Below, piece after piece: positions 29,627-38,916 of a stretch of DNA of 64,000 nt. Within the stretch, counting starts at the first letter, position 1, and each line of letters opens with the position of its first letter. This DNA is from Thermoprotei archaeon. Its GTDB lineage: Archaea; Thermoproteota; Thermoprotei; Gearchaeales; Gearchaeaceae. The DNA is taken from NCBI GenBank assembly GCA_017857595.1, contig JAFMCU010000006.1, positions 1 through 64,000 of the forward strand, written 5' to 3'. A program made the translations under genes and the position numbers. Under the pieces are notes generated by a model. It was given only the letters and a program-made list of their open reading frames with translations. It was not told where the DNA came from and ran no database searches.

Positions 29627-30184
29627 ATGATTAGAGAGATTAGAGAAAAAATATCAGAATTGAATAATAAAATACTTTCCATTCCATCCTTCATTGAAAT
29701 CGAAAAATTAAAGCTTTTCTATGACCAACAGTGGTACATTGTTAATTATGACCTTAAATCTCTTGCAATAATGGTTTCCAGAGCAAATAAGCAAGATGAA
29801 ATCGATTTCTTTATAAATGCAATGTTAGGAGATTATGAAGGATTAAAATTGTTAAGAGACGTTGCTGAAAAAACAAGAGAACCTATACCTGAAGCAGTTT
29901 CATATACACACTATTTATCTTGGCTTGCCAATTATGCAAACACAGGTGAACAGGTTCTCGCTTTAGTCATAAATTTTCCGATTTGGGCTGAGAAATGCAA
30001 AAAGTTGGCAGAAAATTTTAAGGGAAGATATGATATTAAATTTCTTGAATTTTTCGCAAATGCAAAGTTAAATGAAAAAGAGGCTGAAGATATTATAAAG
30101 AGATATGAAGGAAATTATTTAAATATAGCTCGAATGATACAATATTATGAATATCTTTTCTGGAACGCTATAGTAAAATATTAG
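29627..30184 (+). CDS. TenA/PqqC-like helical protein
   Basis: FYDQQWYIVNYDLKSLAIMVSRA, EAVSYTHYLSWLANYANTGEQVLALVINFPIWAEKC. Confidence 0.6.
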   Translation: MIREIREKISELNNKILSIPSFIEIEKLKLFYDQQWYIVNYDLKSLAIMVSRANKQDEIDFFINAMLGDYEGLKLLRDVAEKTREPIPEAVSYTHYLSWLANYANTGEQVLALVINFPIWAEKCKKLAENFKGRYDIKFLEFFANAKLNEKEAEDIIKRYEGNYLNIARMIQYYEYLFWNAIVKY

Positions 30185-30240
30185 CTCAGCTCTTCTCTTC
30201 TTCATCACTTTTCAGAAGCTGCTCGCATCATCATAGCTTA
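30180..30240 (-). ncRNA. C/D-box guide sRNA candidate with complete C, D', C', D boxes
   Basis: Minus strand: ATGATGA (C, 30234-30228) TGCGAGCAGCTT CTGA (D', 30215-30212) AAA GTGATGA (C', 30208-30202) AGAAGAGAAGAG CTGA (D, 30189-30186); both guides exactly 12 nt; AGC/GCT flanking pairs. Confidence 0.85.
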
Positions 30241-30278
30241 TTTATTACTTTATTAATAATTAATGTTAAAAATAAATT

Positions 30279-31217
30279 ATGGCGAGAAAACTCATTATAA
30301 TTGGTTCTGGACCCGCAGGATACACAGCTGCAATATACGCTGCAAGAGCTTTGATGAATCCTTTAGTTATCGCAGGTTACAATCATGGAGGGCAACTTAT
30401 GTTAACTACTTTAGTGGAAAACTTCCCAGGATTTTCAAAGGGAATATTGGGACCTGAACTTATGCAAGAAATGAGATTGCAAGCGGAAAACTTAGGAGCG
30501 GAAATAATTGATAGGGATGCTACAAAAGTAGATTTTTCAAGCAGACCTTTTAAAATTTGGGTTGAAGATGAAATGTATGAAGCTTGGGCTGTAATTGTTG
30601 CAACCGGCGCTAGACCCAAATGGCTAAAAGTAAAAGGCGAGAAAGAATTTGTTGGAAGAGGTGTTTCGACTTGTGCACCGTGTGATGCACCTTTTTTTAA
30701 AAATAAGAATGTGATCGTTGTTGGTGGAGGTGATAGCGCAATGGAAGAGGCTTTAGAATTAAGCAAGCACGTAAACTCTGTTACAGTTGTTCATAGAAGA
30801 GATGAACTAAGAGCAAGCAAAATACTTCAAGAAAGAGCATTCAAGAATCCTAAAATAAACTTCAAATGGTCCCATGTTGTAACTGAGATTGTAGGAGATA
30901 AAACAGTTCAAGGCGTATATTTAAAAAATCTAAAAACAAATGATGTTTATTTCTTTAAATGTGATGGTGTTTTTTTGGCTATAGGACATGAACCTAATAC
31001 TGAAATATTTGGAGGACAACTTGAAATGGATGAAAAAGGATACATCGTAGCAAGAGATTTTACTAGAACAAGTGTTGAAGGTGTATTTGTTGCTGGAGAA
31101 GCAACTGATTACAAATATAGACAAGCAATTTCAGCTGCTGGAGACGGCTGCAAAGCTGCTCTTGACGCAATAAATTATGTTGAAGAATTAAAGGCAAAAG
31201 GTATTATAAAAGATTAA
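30279..31217 (+). CDS. trxB: Thioredoxin reductase
   Basis: GSGPAGYTAAIYAARA, CAPCDAPFF, GGGDSAMEEAL, FVAGEATDYKYRQAI. Confidence 0.95.
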   Translation: MARKLIIIGSGPAGYTAAIYAARALMNPLVIAGYNHGGQLMLTTLVENFPGFSKGILGPELMQEMRLQAENLGAEIIDRDATKVDFSSRPFKIWVEDEMYEAWAVIVATGARPKWLKVKGEKEFVGRGVSTCAPCDAPFFKNKNVIVVGGGDSAMEEALELSKHVNSVTVVHRRDELRASKILQERAFKNPKINFKWSHVVTEIVGDKTVQGVYLKNLKTNDVYFFKCDGVFLAIGHEPNTEIFGGQLEMDEKGYIVARDFTRTSVEGVFVAGEATDYKYRQAISAAGDGCKAALDAINYVEELKAKGIIKD

Positions 31218-31874
31218 GTGAAGAAAGCTATCTTAGTAGATATAGATGATTGCATAATAGATGTTACAAATAGGAAAGCTAAGATTTTTTCGTTTATATT
31301 GAATAGGAAAATAACAAAAAAGGATGTAATTGGCAAAAGGACTGCTGAAGTGCTGAGTCAATACGTAAATCAAAAAGAAATTCAAAAATACAGGAAAAGA
31401 TTTTGGGAAATAGCATTTTGCTTAGATAAAATAGGTCTGAATTTTTTAAAGTACGACAAACCTGTACCTTATTCTCGTAAGGTGCTTAGGAAGATTTCAA
31501 ATAATTATGAAATTCTTTACATATCGAGCAGAATAGAAAGCATGTTAAACATTTCTATAGAACAACTTAAAAAATTCAACTTCCCATATTATAATAACGT
31601 CTATCATGCATCAGATTCGTACTTTCTTATGGACATAAAATCAGCAAGAAGCGATGTTCTATCAAAAATTCCCAAAAATTATGAATATTTCTGTGTGATT
31701 GATGATATGCCTGATAACTTTGAACTTTATAAATTAATCAAAATTCCACATATAGTTGGGTTCTTAAGATATGTTGTATTAGATGAGAAGCAATATTGGC
31801 TTAACGGTGCGACATATGTCTTTAAAAACTGGAAGAATTTTCCATTTGAAATATTTAATGATACCAAGAAATAA
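31218..31874 (+). CDS. HAD-superfamily hydrolase-like protein (GTG start)
   Basis: AILVDIDDCIIDVTNRK, ILYISSRIE, FCVIDDMPDN. Confidence 0.7.
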   Translation: MKKAILVDIDDCIIDVTNRKAKIFSFILNRKITKKDVIGKRTAEVLSQYVNQKEIQKYRKRFWEIAFCLDKIGLNFLKYDKPVPYSRKVLRKISNNYEILYISSRIESMLNISIEQLKKFNFPYYNNVYHASDSYFLMDIKSARSDVLSKIPKNYEYFCVIDDMPDNFELYKLIKIPHIVGFLRYVVLDEKQYWLNGATYVFKNWKNFPFEIFNDTKK

Positions 31875-32847
31875 TACTTAAACCTTTCTGAAAATCTCTA
31901 TAATTTCTCTTCAAAAGTTTAAGTGATTTTTCATCAAAATTTAATTCATCCATTTTATAGGCAATAACAACAGCACCTAAAAGAGAACTCATTTTGACAA
32001 TCTTTATCTTTGCATCAGGTAATTTAGAAGTTATCATTTCTTTGATCAAATCAATGTATATTTTATTCTTAATTGTATTTACAATTCCACCTGTTAAGTA
32101 AACATCTTTACTCTTAGTTTTTTCACTTATTACCTTCACACCTTCAGAAATTTCATCAGCTTCTTCTCTCAATATCTCATAAATTTGTCTATCCTTTTCA
32201 GCTCTGCCTATTATAAAAGAGGCAAGTTTAGCAATATCCTTTACTTTCCAATCAGTATAAACGTAACTAGCAATTTCATCAAAACTTTTAATTTTAATTA
32301 ATTTAGCAATTTCATATCCTATTATAGGCATGGGTATTCTACCATCATAACCTTTCAGTATTAGGGATAGGACCTTGATAGATATTCTATAAGCACTGCC
32401 TTCATCACCTAATATATGTCCCCAATCGCAAATCCTATAATAATTTCCTTTTTCATCATAACCTGCAACTAAAGAACCTGTACCTAATATTACAATAATA
32501 CCTTTTTTACCCAATGTTGTTGCATGCAAAGCAGCTTCGCCATCATGTACGATTTTTATTTTACTTGCATAATGCTTTTCAGCAATTCTTTTAAGCATTC
32601 TTTTATAATCAACACCACTGTTAATCCCTGCTAAAGAGAAACAAGCTGAAGTAAAAACATAATTAAAATTTATAGATTTTTTTGCTTTCAATATAGCATC
32701 TTCAATGTTTTTTATAGCTTCTTCTATACCAACACTTTGGTAATTAGAAGGACCGGAATTACCTAATGATAGTATTTCCAATGAGTCATTAGTTATCAAT
32801 GCCAAAGTTTTCGAACCACCACCGTCAACTGCGAGATAATATTTCAT
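31855..32847 (-). CDS. BadF/BadG/N-acetylglucosamine kinase-type ATPase
   Basis: LAVDGGGSKTLALI, ILGTGSLVAGYDEKG, GHILGDEGSAYRI. Confidence 0.9.
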   Translation of the reverse strand: MKYYLAVDGGGSKTLALITNDSLEILSLGNSGPSNYQSVGIEEAIKNIEDAILKAKKSINFNYVFTSACFSLAGINSGVDYKRMLKRIAEKHYASKIKIVHDGEAALHATTLGKKGIIVILGTGSLVAGYDEKGNYYRICDWGHILGDEGSAYRISIKVLSLILKGYDGRIPMPIIGYEIAKLIKIKSFDEIASYVYTDWKVKDIAKLASFIIGRAEKDRQIYEILREEADEISEGVKVISEKTKSKDVYLTGGIVNTIKNKIYIDLIKEMITSKLPDAKIKIVKMSSLLGAVVIAYKMDELNFDEKSLKLLKRNYRDFQKGLSIISWYH

Positions 32848-32887
32848 GAATGTTATAAAATAAATTCTAATCCAATATTATAAAACC

Positions 32888-33667
32888 ATGGATTTGGGAA
32901 TTAAAGGAAAGAAAGTTATTGTCACAGCAGCTTCAAAAGGGCTAGGATTTGCTTCAGCAAAGATACTTTTAATGAATGGAGCAAAAGTTATAATAAGTTC
33001 TTCCAATGAAGAGAACTTGAAATTAGCATATGATAATTTAAAAAATCTTGGAGAGTTAAGTTATTTTAAAGCAGACCTATCTAAGAAAGAAGATATTGAT
33101 GCACTTTTTAATTTTGCTTTTGAGAAATTTAATTCCATCGATATATTAGTATACGTAACTGGAAGTCCAAAAGCAGGAAAATTTATGGAGCTTAAAGATG
33201 AAGACTGGAATTATGCTTCAAACTTATTACTATTGAGCGCTGTAAGATGCGCAAAACGTGCTGCGGAATTGATGAAAAACGGTGGGAGAATAATATTTTC
33301 TGCTTCAGCTGCTATTAAAGAACCAATAATGGATTTAGCATTAAGTAATGTGATAAGAATATCAATTGCAGGATTGGTAAAAACATTAAGTAAAGAGTTA
33401 GCTTCAAAGGGAATACTTGTTAATGCTGTTTTACCTGGATATATATTCACTGATAGAGTTAAACAAATCGTAAAAAATAGGGCAAATAAAGAAAAAATTA
33501 CAGAAGAAGAAGCTTTAAAAAGTATAACAAAGGATATTCCTTTGGGAAGGATAGGAGATCCCGAGGAATTCGCTAATGTAGTATTATTTCTTGCATCAAA
33601 CTTATCTAGCTACGTAAATGGCGCATGTATCCCTGTTGATGGTGGAATGCTGAAAAGTGTTTTTTAA
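32888..33667 (+). CDS. Short-chain dehydrogenase/reductase
   Basis: VTAASKGLGFASAKIL, NVLLP-type terminal ASNLSSYVNGACIPVDGG. Confidence 0.9.
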   Translation: MDLGIKGKKVIVTAASKGLGFASAKILLMNGAKVIISSSNEENLKLAYDNLKNLGELSYFKADLSKKEDIDALFNFAFEKFNSIDILVYVTGSPKAGKFMELKDEDWNYASNLLLLSAVRCAKRAAELMKNGGRIIFSASAAIKEPIMDLALSNVIRISIAGLVKTLSKELASKGILVNAVLPGYIFTDRVKQIVKNRANKEKITEEEALKSITKDIPLGRIGDPEEFANVVLFLASNLSSYVNGACIPVDGGMLKSVF

Positions 33668-33687
33668 CTGATATGTAATTTTTCTTT

Positions 33688-34194
33688 ATGGAATCAAAAT
33701 TGGATAAAAAAGATTTGAAGATTTTAAGTATAATTCAAAAGAATTGCCAATTAACAAGTAGGGAGATTGCAAAAAAAATTGGTTCACCAATTACCACTGT
33801 TTTCTCTAAAATTAAAAGAATGGAAAAAATAGGGATTATAAAAGGCTATAGGGCTATCGTTGATCCTAATAAATTAGGTTTTTCTACAACAGCTTTTATT
33901 TTAGCCTCTGTTTCATACGCAATTAAAAATGAGAATGGAGGTTTATCACAAAGGGATATAGCTAATGAAATTGCAAAGTTTCCTGAAGTTCAAGAAATAC
34001 ATATAATAACAGGTGATTGGGATTTAATGATAAAAGTTAAAGCTGAAAATGTGGATAAAATGGGTAAATTTGTTATTGATAAGCTCAGATTGGTTAAGGG
34101 AATAGAAAAAACTTTGACATGTGTGGTTTTTGAGACAATCAAAGAAACTACAGAAGTTCCAATTAATTTAATTGAGAATTTATCTCCTGAATAG
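33688..34194 (+). CDS. Lrp/AsnC-family transcriptional regulator
   Basis: LDKKDLKILSIIQKNCQLTSREIAKKIG HTH; RAM-like HIITGDWDLMIKVKAEN. Confidence 0.92.
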   Translation: MESKLDKKDLKILSIIQKNCQLTSREIAKKIGSPITTVFSKIKRMEKIGIIKGYRAIVDPNKLGFSTTAFILASVSYAIKNENGGLSQRDIANEIAKFPEVQEIHIITGDWDLMIKVKAENVDKMGKFVIDKLRLVKGIEKTLTCVVFETIKETTEVPINLIENLSPE

Positions 34195-35509
34195 CATGAT
34201 TGACTATTTCTTTAGCTAAACCAAGATAATTTTTTGGATTTAATAAAATTTTTAACTCTTCTCTGGTTAATAAACTCCTTATATATTCATTTTTTAACAA
34301 TTCATCTTCAAAATTCAAATCACTTTCATAACTTTTAATTGCTGTATCTCTTACGATTTTATATGCCAAATCTCTAGGCAGCCCTTTTTCAACAAGTCTT
34401 AGCATGACATTCTCTGAAAGATTTGTTCCATGCAATAAGTTAAGATTTCTTGTTATATTTTTTTCGTTGACTCTAAGATTCTTAAGAATGTCTATGATTT
34501 CGTTTAAGATATAATCTGTTAAAATGAATGAATGCGCTATTATAATCCTTTCATTTGCGCTATTTGTTAGATCTCTTTCATGTTCTAATGCAATATTTTC
34601 AATCGATACATTTACCAAGCTCCTTAAATATCTCGCTAAACTACAAATCCTTTCAGATCGATGCGGATTCCTTTTATGTGGCATCGTAGAAGAACCTGCT
34701 TGATGTTCTAAAAAAGGTTCTTGAACTTCAGCTATTTCTGTTCGTTGTAAATTTCTTATTTCTTTAGCGATTTTTTCCAAATTTGCAGCTATAATTGAGT
34801 TTACATAAATAAAATCTGCAAATATATCTCTTTGAACAACCTGATTTGATACTAGACTAGGCTTTATTCCTAGCTTCTCCATTACTAAATTTTGAAGCTC
34901 CATACCTTTTTCACCAAATCCAGCCATAGTGCCAACAGCTCCACTCATCTTTCCTATAATGTTATTATTTTCTAAAAATTCGACCCTCTTTAAGCATCTA
35001 AGCATATCATAAGCCCATAGAGCAAATTTCATTCCATAAGTTGTAGGTAATGCATGCTGGCCATGAGTTCTTCCTATGCAGGCCAATTCTTTATATTCAT
35101 CAGCTTTTTCTAACAAAATTTTTATAAAATTAGCAATTTTCCCTTTGATGATTCCTAAAGATTGACTAAAAGCAAGTGCCCAGGCTGTATCTTCAATATC
35201 ATAACTTGTAGCGCCCTTATGAACATATCTTCCATAGTTGTTTTCACAAACTTCTGATAAAGCATTCACAACAGCCAAAAGATCATGGTCAATCTTCTTT
35301 TCGATTTCTTTAATCCTATCTATTGAAACATATTTTAAGTTTGCTTTTTTCGAAATTTCCATTGCTGCTTCTTTAGGAATAATGCCAAATTCAGCTTGGG
35401 CTTCTGCTAGCACAGCTTCAACTCTTAGCCATCTTTCAATTTTAGCTTCTTCACTAAAAATTTTTTTCATTTCATCAGTTGCATATCTTGAATAAACAGG
35501 ACAGGACAT
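34163..35509 (-). CDS. purB: Adenylosuccinate lyase
   Basis: YVHKGATSYDIEDTA, GRTHGQHALPTTYG, GSSTMPHKRNP. Confidence 0.95.
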   Translation of the reverse strand: MSCPVYSRYATDEMKKIFSEEAKIERWLRVEAVLAEAQAEFGIIPKEAAMEISKKANLKYVSIDRIKEIEKKIDHDLLAVVNALSEVCENNYGRYVHKGATSYDIEDTAWALAFSQSLGIIKGKIANFIKILLEKADEYKELACIGRTHGQHALPTTYGMKFALWAYDMLRCLKRVEFLENNNIIGKMSGAVGTMAGFGEKGMELQNLVMEKLGIKPSLVSNQVVQRDIFADFIYVNSIIAANLEKIAKEIRNLQRTEIAEVQEPFLEHQAGSSTMPHKRNPHRSERICSLARYLRSLVNVSIENIALEHERDLTNSANERIIIAHSFILTDYILNEIIDILKNLRVNEKNITRNLNLLHGTNLSENVMLRLVEKGLPRDLAYKIVRDTAIKSYESDLNFEDELLKNEYIRSLLTREELKILLNPKNYLGLAKEIVNHAIQEINSQLN

Positions 35510-35576
35510 ACAATAAATAATTCTTAAGATAAAATAAATATGAAAGAAATTTATTTATCTAAATCTTTAGCTTAAT

Positions 35577-35996
35577 ATGTCTATTTCAAAAATAATTTTA
35601 TCTATAATAGCAACACTAATATTGATTTTTTCTTTAATCATATCTCTAAATGTCTTTTCATATTTAGCCTATCAAAAATTGTATTCGTTGAATGACATAG
35701 CAAATTTTTTCGGAGGAATCTATGTTTTTATTTCCTTACTTATAGGAATATTCGCTTCTTTTCTATTCATGTATTGGTCCTTACCAAAAACAATAGTTAA
35801 TGAAACAATAGAGCTTACAAAAGAAATATCAAATACACTGAATAAAATAAGAGATGAAATATTGGTGATACAAGAAGTGGATAAAAATTTAAATTATAAA
35901 ATAAATGAGAATTCAAATAAACTAAATGAACTTGAAGAGAGAATAGTTGCTTTAGAAAAATTGGTAATAGAAATTAGTTCATTAATTAAAAAATAA
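35577..35996 (+). CDS. Membrane protein with two N-terminal TM segments and coiled coil
   Basis: Hydrophobic segments near N terminus, then heptad-rich NKLNELEERIVALEKLVIEI. Confidence 0.65.
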   Translation: MSISKIILSIIATLILIFSLIISLNVFSYLAYQKLYSLNDIANFFGGIYVFISLLIGIFASFLFMYWSLPKTIVNETIELTKEISNTLNKIRDEILVIQEVDKNLNYKINENSNKLNELEERIVALEKLVIEISSLIKK

Positions 35997-36320
35997 TTAG
36001 CTTTCTTCTTTTATCTTCTTAGCTAACTCTTCAACTATTTGTAACCTTGTTTTACCTTCAACAGAAATACCCTTTCTCCTAGCAGCTTCGATCAAAGGAT
36101 CATCATATTGTTTTTGCTGGATTGTTGATTGTTGGAGAATTGGTTGCGTATTTTGTTTAGGTTGAATATATGTTTCGCTCATCGCTTTTCTAAATTCTCT
36201 AACAGCTTCACCAAAACTTTTAGCAATTTCTGGTACTTTTCTAGAACCAAAAAGTATCAGTAATATGAATATTAATAATATTAACGTAGGTATATCGAAA
36301 GCGTCATAAAGATAAATCAT
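35997..36320 (-). CDS. tatA: Twin-arginine translocase TatA-like
   Basis: ILLILFGSRKVPEIAKSFGEAVREFRKAM. Confidence 0.88.
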   Translation of the reverse strand: MIYLYDAFDIPTLILLIFILLILFGSRKVPEIAKSFGEAVREFRKAMSETYIQPKQNTQPILQQSTIQQKQYDDPLIEAARRKGISVEGKTRLQIVEELAKKIKEES

Positions 36321-36364
36321 ATATTACTACATTTTCTTAATACTTCAGTATATATTTATTATTT

Positions 36365-37141
36365 TTGGCAATGGAAAAAAGCTATTTTTGGGAGGAATTA
36401 GAAGAATTGGTTAAGATACTTAAAAAAATAGTATACCTATTCATTATATTGTTTGGCATTTTTTTAATACTTCCTAGTCCTGAAGCTTTTACTTTGAATA
36501 ATCAAAACATATTTTTCTATGATTTATTCATATTCTGGCTTTTAAGAGCAGCAGAAAAAAGTTATTTACCATCTGGGACGATGATATTTGCACCTACAAT
36601 AACAGCGCCTCTTTTTGCAATTCTTTATCTAGCTTTTTTATTAGCGCTATCCATAACAATACCCTTTGCAAGCTTAGAAATATATCGGTTCGTTGCACCT
36701 GCACTATATAGAAGAGAGAGATTGGCTATAAGAAAGTATGTATTACCTTTTGCAATACTCTATCTATTTGGATTTTTCTTTACGATATTTTTCATTTTAC
36801 CGTTAACTTTTAAAATGCTTTTATATTGGTATCAACCATTAGGTATAGTTCCACTTGTAAGCATTTCAAGCTTTATATACATAATAGTTATACTTCCTAT
36901 ACTAGGAGGACTTTTATTTTGCATTCCTGTATTTTTATTGCCTTTAATAGAACTAGGTGCATTAAAAACTAAAACACTAACAAAAAATCGCATACTTGTG
37001 TATCTTATAATTGCTTTTATTGCAGGTTTAATTAGCCCAGACCCAACCATGTTAAGTGTGATACCGATTTTAATTCCTATTTACATTTTATACGAAATCA
37101 CAATCCTTTTAGGAAAGAGAATAGAAAAAAGATTGAATTAA
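36365..37141 (+). CDS. tatC: Twin-arginine translocase TatC
   Basis: Multi-TM; YRFVAPALYRRERLAIRKYVLPFAILYLFGFFF, GLISPDPTMLSVIPILIPIYILYE. Confidence 0.88.
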   Translation: MAMEKSYFWEELEELVKILKKIVYLFIILFGIFLILPSPEAFTLNNQNIFFYDLFIFWLLRAAEKSYLPSGTMIFAPTITAPLFAILYLAFLLALSITIPFASLEIYRFVAPALYRRERLAIRKYVLPFAILYLFGFFFTIFFILPLTFKMLLYWYQPLGIVPLVSISSFIYIIVILPILGGLLFCIPVFLLPLIELGALKTKTLTKNRILVYLIIAFIAGLISPDPTMLSVIPILIPIYILYEITILLGKRIEKRLN

Positions 37142-38157
37142 TTTTTCGTAGAAAGAAGTGCTCTTCCAAGAGTTGATTTATTTAGCATCATTTCATGCAC
37201 TTCATTAGCTTTACTTAAAGGATATATTGAATGTATAATTGGCACAATCTTACCTTCCGAAGTCAATTTTAAAGCTTCATAAACATCCAGCTTTCTAGAA
37301 CTATAGTTACCTATAATACTTACTTCTCTAAGAATTAATGAGCCCAAAGCGACACTTACTGATTGTGCATTAACATTGCCAATAATGATAACTTTTCCTC
37401 CCCATTTTACACTTCTAAAGCTTTGTTCAAAAGTTGGTTGACCTACCGTTTCAATCACAATGTCCACTCCTTCTTTGTTTGTTAAACTCTTAACATCTTC
37501 AGAGAATTTATCCTTGGTTATTATAATTTCATCTACACCAACTTCTTTAATTTTTTTAGCTTTCCATTCGGATGAAGTAACAGCAATAACCCTTGCACCA
37601 TATGCTTTTGCAATTTGAACAGCATGTATTCCTACACCTCCACCCGCACCTGTTACCAAAACATTATCGTTTTCTTTAACATTCGGCTTTATTGCATGTA
37701 CCAGCATTCCTGTTACACAAGAAGCAATTACCGCAGCTTCGATGGGAACATTTTTAGGAATTAATATTAAGCTCCTTTCATTTACTTTTACATACTCCGC
37801 ATATCCTCCATTCAAATCTTCACCATAAGTTTGTCTATTTCTGCAAAGATTTTCAAGACCTATTCTACAATACTTGCATGTACCATCGGGTATATATATC
37901 AAAGAACATACATCGTCACCGATTTGAAAATTCTTAACTTCATTTCCTTTAGCTACCACCTTCCCAGCTATTTCATGTCCTAGAATTATTGGTAGCTTAA
38001 CTCTTGGTTGCAGACCTTTTGCAGTTAATATATCTCTAAAGCATACACCTGTTATATCTTGTTTTATTATTACTTCGTCTTTTTCTAAATTTATCGGTTT
38101 ATCTACATCTACATACTCTAAAGGTTGGCTAAAATTTCTTAATATTACAGCTCTCAA
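37138..38157 (-). CDS. Zinc-dependent MDR alcohol dehydrogenase
   Basis: GHEIAGKVVAKG, CKYCRIGLENLC, GAGGGVGIHAVQIAKAYGA. Confidence 0.9.
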   Translation of the reverse strand: MRAVILRNFSQPLEYVDVDKPINLEKDEVIIKQDITGVCFRDILTAKGLQPRVKLPIILGHEIAGKVVAKGNEVKNFQIGDDVCSLIYIPDGTCKYCRIGLENLCRNRQTYGEDLNGGYAEYVKVNERSLILIPKNVPIEAAVIASCVTGMLVHAIKPNVKENDNVLVTGAGGGVGIHAVQIAKAYGARVIAVTSSEWKAKKIKEVGVDEIIITKDKFSEDVKSLTNKEGVDIVIETVGQPTFEQSFRSVKWGGKVIIIGNVNAQSVSVALGSLILREVSIIGNYSSRKLDVYEALKLTSEGKIVPIIHSIYPLSKANEVHEMMLNKSTLGRALLSTKN

Positions 38158-38181
38158 TGTAAATAAAAGATAACATTATAA

Positions 38182-38916
38182 CTATAATACTGTTTCTATT
38201 AAGCTAAGAATTTTATTAAAGTCTTCATCTTTCTTATGCTTCTTGTAATTCATTAAAATTTTCCTAATTATATTTAGAAAATGCTCATTATTTTTTAATA
38301 TTTTTGTAATTATTTCATTTTGATACAACAAATATGATAAAATACTTGTCAGATTTTTTGGATTCCGCTTAACACTCGCTGATTCGAAATCTATAATTTT
38401 AACTTTATAATCACTTGTAATCAAAACATGCTTATTCGGTCTTGAAAGTTCACCATGATCAATGCCAAGTTTATCTAGTTTTCTACACTGAATTAACAAT
38501 TCAATTATTACTTTTTTTATCTCATTAAAATTTGATGCTTGTATAAAATTATCAATTTGAAAACCTTCAATGTATTCCATTATTAAAAAATCCTTTGAGC
38601 GTTTATATAGAATAGGTCCTATGCTTTCAGAATTTACTTTTTTTAGTATGTTAGCTTCATGTAGTAATGTCTTTCTACTTGAATCAGTTCTTCTTATCTT
38701 AATAGCAACTTCTTTACCATTATAGATTGCTTTTACCACGATTGAATTTGTACCTTTACCTAATATTCTAAAATTGTTAATCTTTATAGCTCCAAAATTT
38801 ATGATTCTTTCTATTCCTAATTCATTCAATCTTTTTATTCTTCTTTTAGCTTCACATTTTGAAAATTTAGGATAACAAACTATTTTATGAAGATCTTTAT
38901 TAATTTCCAACATCAA
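38182..38916 (-). CDS. Small protein-kinase-fold protein
   Basis: LGKGTNSIVVKAIYNGKEVAIKIRR, LIMEYIEG, GIDHGELSRPNKHVLI, IIDFESAS. Confidence 0.8.
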   Translation of the reverse strand: MMLEINKDLHKIVCYPKFSKCEAKRRIKRLNELGIERIINFGAIKINNFRILGKGTNSIVVKAIYNGKEVAIKIRRTDSSRKTLLHEANILKKVNSESIGPILYKRSKDFLIMEYIEGFQIDNFIQASNFNEIKKVIIELLIQCRKLDKLGIDHGELSRPNKHVLITSDYKVKIIDFESASVKRNPKNLTSILSYLLYQNEIITKILKNNEHFLNIIRKILMNYKKHKKDEDFNKILSLIETVL

